DNA of 19,540 nucleotides from Roseibacillus sp. (GTDB lineage: Bacteria > Verrucomicrobiota > Verrucomicrobiae > Verrucomicrobiales > Akkermansiaceae), in the NCBI GenBank assembly GCA_002723015.1, contig PBNG01000051.1:27308-46847 (forward strand), given 5' to 3'. The notes beneath the pieces were generated by a model. It did not search any database, was not told where the DNA came from, and saw only the letters and a list, made by a program, of their open reading frames with translations. Positions 1 to 7,653 of the stretch are shown here, piece after piece. The translations under genes and the position numbers were made by a program. The stretch's first letter is position 1, and each line of letters begins with the position of its first letter.

Positions 1-1
1 C

Positions 2-1561
2 AACATTCTCGCGATTCACGGCCTCAACGAAGGCGTCCAGAGCTCTGACTTCCTCATTCAGGCCAAGCTTCTCGCAGGCCAGGATTCAGGTGAATCTTCC
101 CCACCACAGTCATTGTTCCCCCTCGCCAATGATCATGATGCCAATGGTCAGACCCTGACCCTTGAATCTGCGGACACCGAAAGTGCCGCAGGAGGAACCA
201 TAACACAGGAGGGAAGTCAGCTGATCTACACCCCTCCCCAGGGAGTGAGCGGAAGCGATTGGTTTCTCTACGAGATTTCCGATACTGCTGGAAAGACCGC
301 GGAAGGAGTGGTCCTCGTGGGCTCTTCCCTCGCCTTGTCGAATCTCGCTCTAAACCCGTCGATCCAGGCTATTTCATCCTCCGGGGGATTCTTTAACCTC
401 GATATTGAATCGAGAGGATCCTGGAATTGGCGCAGAGAATCAGAGGAGCAAAATTGGCTCACATCCGGAGAGGCGGTAAACCAGACCGGATCGCAGACCT
501 TCTCATATTCAGTCGGGATCAACACCTCCCAGCTACCCCGGAGACTTAATCTCATTTTTGACGACGGGGACACATCCGCGGTATACACGGTCATTCAGGA
601 GGGAGTTGAGGACACGGAGGGAGACAGCGCTGAAACGGCCTCCCTGCTTGAAATTGGCTTACCCGTGGTGACTGGCATCGGCTACCCCGGCGACACGGAT
701 TTCTTCAGACTGGCAATAGAAGATGAAAGCTTAGTCGCTTTACGCTCTGCCGGATCGTTGGATACCGTCGGGATCCTACGGGATTCAACCGGATCAGTCC
801 TAGCTCAGAACAATAATAGCGAGGGAGGAACAAATTTAAACTTCGCAATATCCTACACGCTCAAACCCGGCATCTACTATTTGCAAGTAAGACACAACAC
901 GAGGGCCGGAACCGGACCATATACCCTGATCAGCACACAGTTACCCGTTCCAGAAATCTCCCTGCGATCCTACAATGACGCGGAGGAGCAAACCGTTGTA
1001 GAAATTTCGTTTACGGGCCATGAAGGCTATTCTTACAGGGTTGAGAGTTCCACCGATCTCGTGGATTGGACTCCAATTGAACGCGGAATTCGCTCCGAGG
1101 GAGAAGCGATTCTACGGAGTTATGCTCTTACTCCGGCAAGCTCCCAGAAGCTTTTCCTGAGGGTCAGCATGGAAGGCGCTCCCGGCTCGTTAGAGAATCC
1201 GATTAATCTGGGAGTGATCGGATCAGAGAGAACGACAATCTCTGTGGATACCTTTTTGACAACCTTCGATACAGAGCTGGGCCTCTTCAACTCAGATGGG
1301 GATCTCCTCGATTCAAATGATGATACGGCCAATCCACTGACAGGATCAAACACGCAAAGCCAGATTCAACTCCCCCTTCCAGTCGCCGGAACCTATTACC
1401 TTGCAGCCGCGCAGTATAACACCACCTTCGCTGATGGGTTTTCGGTCTCCGGAGGGCCATCTGGAGGGGTCATCCTGCTGAATTATAACGGTGGCAACTC
1501 TACCGGGGGCCTTATTGGCACGAACGGTCACCTGTGGTTCTCGCTGGAGATTTCTCCTTAG
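2..1561 (+). CDS. C-terminal part of a large multidomain exported protein (5' truncated)
   Basis: The reading frame is open from the left edge, so the gene begins outside the window; the first visible in-frame start candidate (TTG at 113) is probably not real. The segment before it reads 'NILAIHGLNEG' then 'SSDFLI', a pattern I associate with large verrucomicrobial/planctomycete secreted proteins, often CotH or lamin-tail types. Then, in order: a cadherin/Big-like repeat (about 113-330, 'YTPPQGVSGSDWFLYEISD'); a BACON-like beta domain (about 360-600, with Trp-rich 'GSWNWRRESEEQNWL'); a pre-peptidase C-terminal (PPC)-like domain (about 610-930, 'GYPGDTDFFRL' to 'PGIYYLQVRHN'); the 'YRVESSTDLVDWTPI' module (about 1030-1160); and a second PPC/DVUA0089-like domain (about 1190-1470, 'TFDTELGLFNSDG' to 'AGTYYLAAAQYN'). 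I see no catalytic motif in this part and no C-terminal PEP-CTERM anchor. Its role is probably cell-surface or secreted binding/scaffolding. It ends at TAG 1559-1561. Confidence 0.8.
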   Translation, partial: NILAIHGLNEGVQSSDFLIQAKLLAGQDSGESSPPQSLFPLANDHDANGQTLTLESADTESAAGGTITQEGSQLIYTPPQGVSGSDWFLYEISDTAGKTAEGVVLVGSSLALSNLALNPSIQAISSSGGFFNLDIESRGSWNWRRESEEQNWLTSGEAVNQTGSQTFSYSVGINTSQLPRRLNLIFDDGDTSAVYTVIQEGVEDTEGDSAETASLLEIGLPVVTGIGYPGDTDFFRLAIEDESLVALRSAGSLDTVGILRDSTGSVLAQNNNSEGGTNLNFAISYTLKPGIYYLQVRHNTRAGTGPYTLISTQLPVPEISLRSYNDAEEQTVVEISFTGHEGYSYRVESSTDLVDWTPIERGIRSEGEAILRSYALTPASSQKLFLRVSMEGAPGSLENPINLGVIGSERTTISVDTFLTTFDTELGLFNSDGDLLDSNDDTANPLTGSNTQSQIQLPLPVAGTYYLAAAQYNTTFADGFSVSGGPSGGVILLNYNGGNSTGGLIGTNGHLWFSLEISP

Positions 1562-1632
1562 GAAGCCAACCAGAATCGATTATATGATTTTAACCTCGAG
1601 TCGCTCTCCTGAAAAAAGCTACTTCTCGGATT

Positions 1633-2481
1633 ATGAAATCTACGAGCGCCCTTCGGGAGTATTGGAGAACACCTCTCGGCAGCATCGCGACCATTCTCTA
1701 CGCGATCTCTCTTGTTTCATGGGGGGAGCAGACAAGACCTCCGAAGGAGGATCCGCTTCCTTTGCTTCGTGCCCACGCCCACAACGATTACCTTCATAAA
1801 CGCCCACTTCTTGATGCTCTCGACCGGGGATTCTGTAGTGTCGAGGTAGATATTTTTCTTCGTGGCCAGAAGTTTCATGTCGCCCACACGCGCTTCGGAA
1901 TTCGGAAGGGTCGCACCTTGGAGGAGATGTACTTGAAGCCCCTTGCCGCTCAAGTAGAAAGAAACAAGGGCGTTGTCGTCTCGGGTCAGGAACGATTTAT
2001 TCTTCTTATTGATATCAAGGCCGATGGGGATGAGGCGTATCCCATTCTGGACCGTCTTCTCACCCGTTACGGCTCCATGTTTACCGCCGTCCTGCATGGA
2101 AAACATCGCCCGGGCCCTGTCACCGCCATTCTGAGCGGAGCCCGACCGCGGACCCTTGTTGAAAAAGATCCCACCCGCTATTGTTCCCTCGACGGAAGAC
2201 CCGCTGACCTCGGTGGTAAGGCTGCTCCTGATCTTATTCCACTAATCAGCGATAAATGGTCCAATCACTTTAAATGGAGGGGCCGCGGATCGTTTCCACC
2301 GGATGAGAGGCGACGTCTTTCTGACTTTGTGAAACGTAGTAAGCACGATGGCCGAATCCTTCGTTTCTGGGCTGTTCCCGACCGGATCGAAGCATGGAAG
2401 GTTCTCCATGAAAGTGGCGTCGACCTCATCAACACCGACAAACTACAAGAACTTTCCCTCTTTCTTCGCTCCCAGCAATAA
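1633..2481 (+). CDS. PI-PLC/GDPD-like phosphodiesterase, AIM6-like, probably exported
   Basis: 282 residues. After a basic start there is a hydrophobic stretch at about 15-30 ('LGSIATILYAISLVSWG'), which looks like a signal peptide or anchor. The TIM-barrel signature follows: 'AHAHNDYLHKRPLLDALDRG' (about 47-66), then 'SVEVDIFL' with E71 and D73, and 'HVAHTRFG' near 82-89. This matches the PI-PLC-like phosphodiesterase superfamily, and within it the group named after yeast Aim6, where His/Asn/Glu/Asp residues at these places bind the metal and phosphodiester. 'ILLIDIKAD' (about 123-131) is the next barrel strand, and 'GVDLINTDKLQELSLFL' at the end is the usual last strand and helix. The likely activity is hydrolysis of a glycerophosphodiester or inositol-phosphodiester in the periplasm; the substrate cannot be read from sequence. 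It lies 71 bases after the surface-protein gene, with no clear Shine-Dalgarno sequence, and converges on the next gene with a 14-base gap. Confidence 0.82.
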   Translation: MKSTSALREYWRTPLGSIATILYAISLVSWGEQTRPPKEDPLPLLRAHAHNDYLHKRPLLDALDRGFCSVEVDIFLRGQKFHVAHTRFGIRKGRTLEEMYLKPLAAQVERNKGVVVSGQERFILLIDIKADGDEAYPILDRLLTRYGSMFTAVLHGKHRPGPVTAILSGARPRTLVEKDPTRYCSLDGRPADLGGKAAPDLIPLISDKWSNHFKWRGRGSFPPDERRRLSDFVKRSKHDGRILRFWAVPDRIEAWKVLHESGVDLINTDKLQELSLFLRSQQ

Positions 2482-2495
2482 CTGCCCGGACGAGG

Positions 2496-3209
2496 TCAGC
2501 GGCGCAAAACCTTACCCGCAACCCGGCGGCCTACTTCCTTGGCGATCTTGCGCTCCATGTCTCTTCCCATCAGGATCTCGATCGCTCCCGGAACAGCCTG
2601 CCTGTAGGCAAGAGACTTACAAGCCAGGGCTACTGCTTCACTTTCCCTGAGTCGTGGGAAAACCCGGGATTCATCAATGATGGTTGCCATCATTCTTGCT
2701 CCCTGAACTTCAACTTGCAGGGAAAGCACTGAGAACAGACTTCCAGCTCCCAGTGCGGCAGCAGCGAACACCAAGCCAAGGCCCGGCGGAATCTTCGCCA
2801 CCACGACAGCGAATACCAGAACCACCAGACTAAAGACCGGGAAAGCAAAGCTGAACTTCACAGCCCATTGGCGCCACTTGAGAAGGTCGGGATTGCTGGT
2901 CGCGATCAGCGCATGCCCACAGAGGAGAGCCACCTCTCCCAGAGCCACAACGTTGGAGGACTCAGCGAGGCGCTTGGTGATCACCATCCTTACCGGCTTG
3001 CCGATCTTGACCTCTGCCCGACGTTTTTCCTCGATCTGAACCTTGTCGCTGATCCCAGCCTTGGAGAGAAGTATTTCGGCCAACTCTCGACCAGTCCGGG
3101 ATGTCTCCGCATCTCCTGCAGAGCGCACCCCACGGTCGCAGAATAGCTTTCTGATCACCACCGATAGAATGATCGGAACAAGGGAGACGAGCAGAATCAA
3201 CTTCGACAC
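2496..3209 (-). CDS. YugP-like (Zn_peptidase_2) membrane protein with a lost HExxH motif
   Basis: 237 residues, GTG start at 3207-3209 with a purine-rich stretch (AGGTAGGG) upstream. The order of parts follows the YugP family of membrane zinc metallopeptidases: an N-terminal TM helix (about 3-20); a cytoplasmic stretch with 'TGRELAEILLSKAGI' (typical 'G.E.A..LL...GI'); a beta segment; the helix where YugP proteins have 'AHEVGHAIQ'; a pair of TM helices (about 117-139 and 143-165); and 'SLQVEVQGARMMA', which resembles the family's 'LPVEFNASRRA'. In this protein the helix reads 'EVALLCGHALIA' (92-103): the first His and the Glu of HExxH are both Leu (95, 96), and only H99 remains. It is therefore probably not an active zinc protease; a structural or regulatory role is inferred. 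It follows hrpB on the same strand after 63 bases. Assignment by motif order only. Confidence 0.6.
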   Translation of the reverse strand: MSKLILLVSLVPIILSVVIRKLFCDRGVRSAGDAETSRTGRELAEILLSKAGISDKVQIEEKRRAEVKIGKPVRMVITKRLAESSNVVALGEVALLCGHALIATSNPDLLKWRQWAVKFSFAFPVFSLVVLVFAVVVAKIPPGLGLVFAAAALGAGSLFSVLSLQVEVQGARMMATIIDESRVFPRLRESEAVALACKSLAYRQAVPGAIEILMGRDMERKIAKEVGRRVAGKVLRR

Positions 3210-3272
3210 GGCTTTACCCTACCTCATTGGCAGTCGATCCGACACCAAATAGATACCCCTGACCTCTCGCAA

Positions 3273-5834
3273 CTACCTCCACTCATGCCTCGGGTAGCGC
3301 CCAGCGAGGTCCTTTTTCATCTGGGGGTAGCCGCTCACCCAGAAACTTTCCAAGTCCTGAGTAACCTGCCATGGGCGCTGGTTTGGCGCAAGGATCTGCA
3401 CCTGAATCTGTTGGCCGGAGATCTCCGGCGTCTCCCTCACGCCGTAAAGCTGCTGAACCTTGAGGGCAATCGAGGGAGCCTTCTCCCCCTCATATGCAAC
3501 TTTTGCGACAACTCCATTACTCAACTCAACACGTTCGGGAGCATGACTCTCAAGAGCGGAGGACTGCGGGGCAGAAAGCCAGTCCTTGAGGACCGGCCAG
3601 ACATCGCGGTCCTTGATGTCTCGATAGGAACGAGCCTTTCTGCACACCTGCGTAACAATCAACTTTTTCTCGTCCTCACCTATGGCGCTGATTCCCATTT
3701 CCGGCACTGAACGAGCAACAAAGGCCACCCGTGCCAGCCAGCGCTCAACCTTGGCGTCCCAGCGCTTCAGCTTGAGAGAACCTGACATAACATGATCTGC
3801 CAGAAGGCTGGCTGCCTCCTCGTCGCTGATCTCTCCTCCCTCCTTTTCATCGAGAACCACGTCATAAAAAATCACCCTCCGTCGAGCCATAACTCGCCGG
3901 GATACTTCATCATAGAAGGCTCCTTCTTCTTCCCGGAAACCGAAAGGGAACAAATCCCGCAACCAAGCCTCCTCGACTCGCACGGCATGATTGAGTCTCA
4001 CTGACAACTCGCGTCCCTGTACCTCGGTAATTCCGGTGGCAACCAGCACGTCAGCATCCCGAGCTACACTTCCCTCATCAAGTTTACCCCTTCGTCCTGC
4101 GACCACCCGACAGGAGAGCGATCCCCGGCTGGTGCGCACTGCGACATGATCACCATAGGCCGCTAACAACGCCCGCCCCAGAGGAAGACGAAGTTCCTCC
4201 ATATCTACATGTCCTCTCCGAATCGACGGTCTTCCTGCCAGCCCACAAAGCTGCTTCCATGATTGCAGGATTTCCCGGGCCTGCCGCGCATGAATACCCA
4301 GATCACCGCACCTGAATGGATCAAAGCGCACATCCTCTGCAGCTTCGCAAGCCCTCCACTCTGCCTCAAAGTCAGACCGGTCCCCCGGCTCCTGAAACCG
4401 TTCCTTCTGCGCACGGGTAGCCTTCCTCGTGAATATTCCCTCCCCCTGAAGCGCTGCGGCGGCGAAACAGGCCTCGGCGACGCATCCTTCCTTCTTGGCG
4501 GCCTCGAGTAATCGGGCCGCACGCGGATGAAGTGGATACCGTGCCATGAACTGGCCCACTTCGGTCACGCAGCCCTTCTCATCAATCGCACCCAGAATCT
4601 CCAGAAGATGCTCGGCCCGCCGTAGGGACTCTTCCGCAGGCACATCCAGCCAGCGGAACTCACGGATCTCCCCTACGCCCCCTGACTTGAGATAGAGAAC
4701 AGCCTCAGAAAGATCGATCCGATATACTTCGGGCTGCTCGAATCCCGGACGGCGAGCATGATCCCGCTCGCTCCATAATCTGACACACCTCCCCGGTCCG
4801 GTCCGCCCCGCACGCCCGGCACGTTGCTGAGCCGAGGCCTGGGAAACCTTCCCCACCGTAAGGGTGTCGATCGCCCTCCGGGAATCATAGGATGCCATCC
4901 TTACCAATCCGGAATCAATAACTGCAGCAACTCCATCGATCGTGATCGAGGTCTCTGCCACGTTGGTCGCTACGATGATTCGCGGGGCCTTGCCCGGACT
5001 TACTGCTTCTGTCTGGGCAGTGGGAGACAGGCCTGAATAGAGTGGCTTGATTTCCCATCCCCTCGACCACGAACTTCTCTCAAGAAGCTCCACAGTTCTC
5101 CGGATCTCAAAGGCCCCCGGCAGGAATATCAGGATTCTCGGCCCATTACCTGCTCCTGATTCCTTCCATTCGCGCAGCGCCTTGAGCTCGGATCGACAAG
5201 CTGTTCCAACCTGTTCCCAGACTGGAATGCTCTCCATCGCCCCCTGCTTTCCCCGCCGTGGGGCAGGAGGAGGCTGGTAAACGATCTCGACTGGATACAT
5301 TCGCCCACCAGCCTCCAGTAACTCGCAAGGCTTCAGGTAATCGAGCAGTTCCACCGTTTCCAACGTAGCGGACATCACGAAGACCTTCAGATCCGATCGT
5401 GATCCCTCCTGAACGTCAAGAACTCGAGCCAGGGAGAGATCCGAAGCCAATCTTCTCTCATGGAATTCATCGAAGAGAACTGCTCCCACGCCGTGGAGTT
5501 CTGGATCATCCCGCAACCATCTCTGCAGCACGCCGTCGGTGACATAGACAATATTGCTATTCTCCGTGTAGCGCGCATCGAACCTTACAGCATATCCCAC
5601 TTCGTTTCCCACTTTAACTCCCAGCAGGCGCGCTACGAATCCGGCAAGCAACCGTGCAGCAATCCGACGGGGTTGGACTACGATGATCATGCCACCGATC
5701 TCACCGGTTTCCAGCAACATAACGGGGACCCCTGTGGACTTTCCTGACCCGGTAGGTGCCTTGAGCAATACTCGACCGCCGCCGTGCACGCATTTCTCTA
5801 TTTTTTCCCGGATTTTGAATACAGGCAGCTCCAC
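3273..5834 (-). CDS. hrpB: ATP-dependent DEAH-box helicase HrpB
   Basis: 853 residues, a normal length for HrpB. Superfamily 2 helicase motifs are in order: motif I 'APTGSGKST' (26-34), Ia 'VVQPRRIAA', motif II 'DEFHER' (122-127), motif III 'SATLE' (155-159), 'FLPGAFEI', 'ATNVAETSITIDGVAAVIDSG' region (IV-V) and motif VI 'QRAGRAGRTGPG'. A helicase-associated domain follows, then the HrpB-specific C-terminus with 'QVTQDLESFW', 'YPQMKKDL' and 'GRYPRHEWR'. HrpB-type helicases are nucleic-acid-dependent ATPases thought to remodel RNA, but their cellular role is poorly defined in most bacteria. The start is GTG (5832-5834), preceded by a G-run (AAGGGGGGA) that may serve as ribosome-binding site; the frame stays open upstream to a TGA near 5885, with no ATG. 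It is divergent from tatA across 171 bases. Confidence 0.95.
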   Translation of the reverse strand: MELPVFKIREKIEKCVHGGGRVLLKAPTGSGKSTGVPVMLLETGEIGGMIIVVQPRRIAARLLAGFVARLLGVKVGNEVGYAVRFDARYTENSNIVYVTDGVLQRWLRDDPELHGVGAVLFDEFHERRLASDLSLARVLDVQEGSRSDLKVFVMSATLETVELLDYLKPCELLEAGGRMYPVEIVYQPPPAPRRGKQGAMESIPVWEQVGTACRSELKALREWKESGAGNGPRILIFLPGAFEIRRTVELLERSSWSRGWEIKPLYSGLSPTAQTEAVSPGKAPRIIVATNVAETSITIDGVAAVIDSGLVRMASYDSRRAIDTLTVGKVSQASAQQRAGRAGRTGPGRCVRLWSERDHARRPGFEQPEVYRIDLSEAVLYLKSGGVGEIREFRWLDVPAEESLRRAEHLLEILGAIDEKGCVTEVGQFMARYPLHPRAARLLEAAKKEGCVAEACFAAAALQGEGIFTRKATRAQKERFQEPGDRSDFEAEWRACEAAEDVRFDPFRCGDLGIHARQAREILQSWKQLCGLAGRPSIRRGHVDMEELRLPLGRALLAAYGDHVAVRTSRGSLSCRVVAGRRGKLDEGSVARDADVLVATGITEVQGRELSVRLNHAVRVEEAWLRDLFPFGFREEEGAFYDEVSRRVMARRRVIFYDVVLDEKEGGEISDEEAASLLADHVMSGSLKLKRWDAKVERWLARVAFVARSVPEMGISAIGEDEKKLIVTQVCRKARSYRDIKDRDVWPVLKDWLSAPQSSALESHAPERVELSNGVVAKVAYEGEKAPSIALKVQQLYGVRETPEISGQQIQVQILAPNQRPWQVTQDLESFWVSGYPQMKKDLAGRYPRHEWR

Positions 5835-6005
5835 TCCCCCCTTCTTAGTCTCCTGAACCAGACAGCCAAACTCTATTTCGCTGTCTCAAACACAGCTGAT
5901 CCTATTGCTACAGACCTCGTTTTGCTCTCGGATTTCTTCAATCTAGCCTCTCAGGGACGGACTTATTTCTTTGCACGATCCCCCAAACCAAACTAACTTA
6001 GACGC
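5835..6005. other. Divergent intergenic region between hrpB and tatA
   Basis: 171 bases that must hold the promoters for hrpB (leftward) and tatA (rightward). On the plus strand, TTGCAC near 5970 is followed 17 bases later by TAACTT, just before the tatA start; this is only a weak sigma70-like match and would leave almost no leader. No strong Shine-Dalgarno sequence precedes tatA. I see no RNA gene, riboswitch or repeat. A short ORF that could be drawn through this region on the plus strand resembles nothing and begins inside hrpB. Confidence 0.35.
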
Positions 6006-6272
6006 ATGACAAACACTTTAGCGTTCATCGGTGGCCTTGGCGGTCCGGAGATCGCGGTCATTTTCATCATCGTCCTCCTGCTCTTCGGTGCAAAAAAAAT
6101 CCCCGAGCTTGCTCGTGGACTGGGCAAGAGCATGGGCGAATTCAAGCGGGCCAGAGATGACTTTGAGGACGAGATCAAGATGGCAGAGATGGAGGTTTCC
6201 AAGGAAACCGAGGAAAAACGGGTCCCAACAAAAGAAGCACCACACAAGGAAGAAGCATCCGAGCCCTCCTGA
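6006..6272 (+). CDS. tatA: Twin-arginine translocase subunit TatA/TatE
   Basis: 88 residues, a typical TatA size. One N-terminal TM helix (about 14-28, '[15 protein letters not shown]') has the acidic residue E15 at its start where TatA proteins carry a polar residue. The family hinge '[20 protein letters not shown]' leads into the amphipathic helix (31-50). A charged Lys/Glu-rich tail closes the protein. TatA oligomers form the passage for folded proteins with RR signal peptides after recognition by TatC/TatB. No tatB or tatC lies in this window, so the complex must be completed from elsewhere. The stop TGA (6270-6272) shares its last base with the ATG of the next gene, indicating translational coupling, although a terminator-like hairpin lies just downstream. 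Confidence 0.95.
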   Translation: MTNTLAFIGGLGGPEIAVIFIIVLLLFGAKKIPELARGLGKSMGEFKRARDDFEDEIKMAEMEVSKETEEKRVPTKEAPHKEEASEPS

Positions 6273-7366
6273 TGCTGCGACGCCGAGTCAGATTGATCCT
6301 CTTACGCGCCCCGCAACACGCCGGGGCGTTTCTTTTGCTCTCGCTCGGTCTGCTCTTCAGCAGCTGTGATGAGACAACGAAAACACCTGATTGGGAACTT
6401 CCCGGAGACGTCCAGAGGACAGAATCAAGTCTCTCCGCCGGACAGGAACCGGAGTCCCCTCCAAACCAGGAACGCCCACCGGACCCGCAGCAGGATAATG
6501 AATCCCTAACGGGGACAGAGCTCCGCTTTCTTTCCTATAACGTCAAGAACTACCTGACAATGTCACGCTATGTCGACGGGGAGAGAAAAGACCGCCGCAA
6601 ACCAGCGAGAGAGGTAGACGCGCTCGTAGAAATTATTATCGAGGCCCGTCCGGACATCCTCGGGATCTGCGAAATCGGAACACGTGAAGACCTCGTTGAA
6701 CTACAAACAAAACTTGCGGATGGAGGTCTTCGTCTTGATTACACCGAACACGCGGGAGGGGCGGATACAACCCGGCAACTGGGTTTGCTGTCACGCTACC
6801 CCATTGTGGCAACGGACTCTCAGGGCGCTGGTGGATCCCTGACCTACAAGTCCGTCGACGCAGACAATCGCCCAAAGGAATTCGCGATGCAGAGAGGCAT
6901 TCTGGATGCCACCGTCGCGATAGGTTCCCAGCAAATCCGGTTTCTTGGAGTTCATCTGAAATCCAAGCGTGAAATACCCGAGGGCCATCAGGATCTCATG
7001 CGACGTCACGAGGCGTATCTCCTGCGAAAACATGCTGACAGTATTTTGGAAGACAATCCCGAGGCCCTGCTCTGCGTTTATGGCGACCTCAACGATACGA
7101 GACGCGAAAGCCCGGTACGGTCGATCCAGGGGCCAACCCAGTCCACTCGCTATCTTGAACCACTCCATCACACGGATTCCAGAGGCCATGTGTGGACGCA
7201 TTACTGGGAATATCAGCAAGTCTACTCGCGCTTCGACTACGTTCTTGCCAGCAGGTCTCTCCGGCCCCTCTTCAATCAGAAGGAAAGTTATATCATCGAC
7301 AGTCCCGGCTGGAGCAAAGCTTCAGATCACAGAGCTCTCGTCAGCGTCTTTAAGCTAGGGAGGTAA
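6272..7366 (+). CDS. Endonuclease/exonuclease/phosphatase (EEP) family lipoprotein
   Basis: 364 residues. The N-terminus is a lipoprotein signal: basic '[12 protein letters not shown]', a hydrophobic core and 'LLFSSC' with C32 as the probable lipidated Cys (the -3 residue is Phe, so the lipobox is imperfect). A Pro/Glu/Gln-rich linker (about 33-80) leads to the EEP fold: 'LRFLSYNVKNYL' (N90), 'DILGICEIG' (E134, metal-binding), 'LLSRYPI', 'FLGVHLKSKRE' (H228), 'VYGDLND' (D272, N274) and 'SDHRAL' near the C-terminus (catalytic Asp-His pair). The residues for a metal-dependent phosphodiesterase/phosphomonoesterase are all present; whether the substrate is nucleic acid, lipid or sugar phosphate cannot be told. 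The start overlaps the tatA stop by one base. An alternative TTG start at 6335 would remove the basic signal region, so 6272 is preferred. It converges on lipA with a 7-base gap. Confidence 0.85.
   Translation: MLRRRVRLILLRAPQHAGAFLLLSLGLLFSSCDETTKTPDWELPGDVQRTESSLSAGQEPESPPNQERPPDPQQDNESLTGTELRFLSYNVKNYLTMSRYVDGERKDRRKPAREVDALVEIIIEARPDILGICEIGTREDLVELQTKLADGGLRLDYTEHAGGADTTRQLGLLSRYPIVATDSQGAGGSLTYKSVDADNRPKEFAMQRGILDATVAIGSQQIRFLGVHLKSKREIPEGHQDLMRRHEAYLLRKHADSILEDNPEALLCVYGDLNDTRRESPVRSIQGPTQSTRYLEPLHHTDSRGHVWTHYWEYQQVYSRFDYVLASRSLRPLFNQKESYIIDSPGWSKASDHRALVSVFKLGR
6307..6336 (+). terminator. Terminator-like hairpin after tatA, inside the next gene's signal-peptide codons
   Basis: CGCCCC (6307-6312) pairs with GGGGCG (6323-6328). 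An additional G6313-C6322 pair makes a 7-bp, almost pure GC stem with an 8-base loop, followed directly by TTTCTTTT (6329-6336). This is the shape of an intrinsic terminator about 35 bases after the tatA stop. It lies entirely within codons 12-22 of the overlapping lipoprotein gene, where the U-tract encodes Phe-Leu-Leu of the signal peptide. It could end part of the tatA transcripts (attenuation) or be chance. Confidence 0.45.
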
Positions 7367-7653
7367 ATTCCTCTCACTTCTCAACCAGAGACTCAGCCCG
7401 GCCAGAACGATCTGACTCGACCGCCCCGAGAACCTCTGCTTCCGGAGGGAAATCCGCACCGTGGCGAGAGGTGCCTGACGGCGGGTCACTCGCGACATGC
7501 CACACTGACTGGGAAACCTCCTCTCCCTGCTGAACCCGGGACTCAGCCCGCTTCGCCAGATCTGACTCGATCGCATCGATAACATCTTCTTCCGGATGGA
7601 AATCGGCTGCGTGGTAGGAACTCCTTACCAGAGGGCCACTCGCTACATGCCTA
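7361..7653 (-). repeat. Diverged 150-bp tandem direct repeat at the lipA 3' end
   Basis: Bases 7361-7503 match 7511-7653 at a constant offset of 150 with no gaps. By hand count about 101 of the first 140 positions agree, with perfect 10-base blocks such as ACTCAGCCCG (7391 and 7541) and TCTGACTCGA (7411 and 7561). Both copies are read in the same frame by lipA. The lipA stop (TGA, 7374-7376) in the distal copy corresponds to GGA (Gly324) in the proximal copy. The similarity continues past the stop into the last bases of the convergent EEP gene. Confidence 0.85.

Noticed and set aside
1562..1632. AT-rich gap before the phosphodiesterase gene as a promoter or RNA
   Set aside because: A TATATG box is present but no matching -35 and no structure; nothing supportable.
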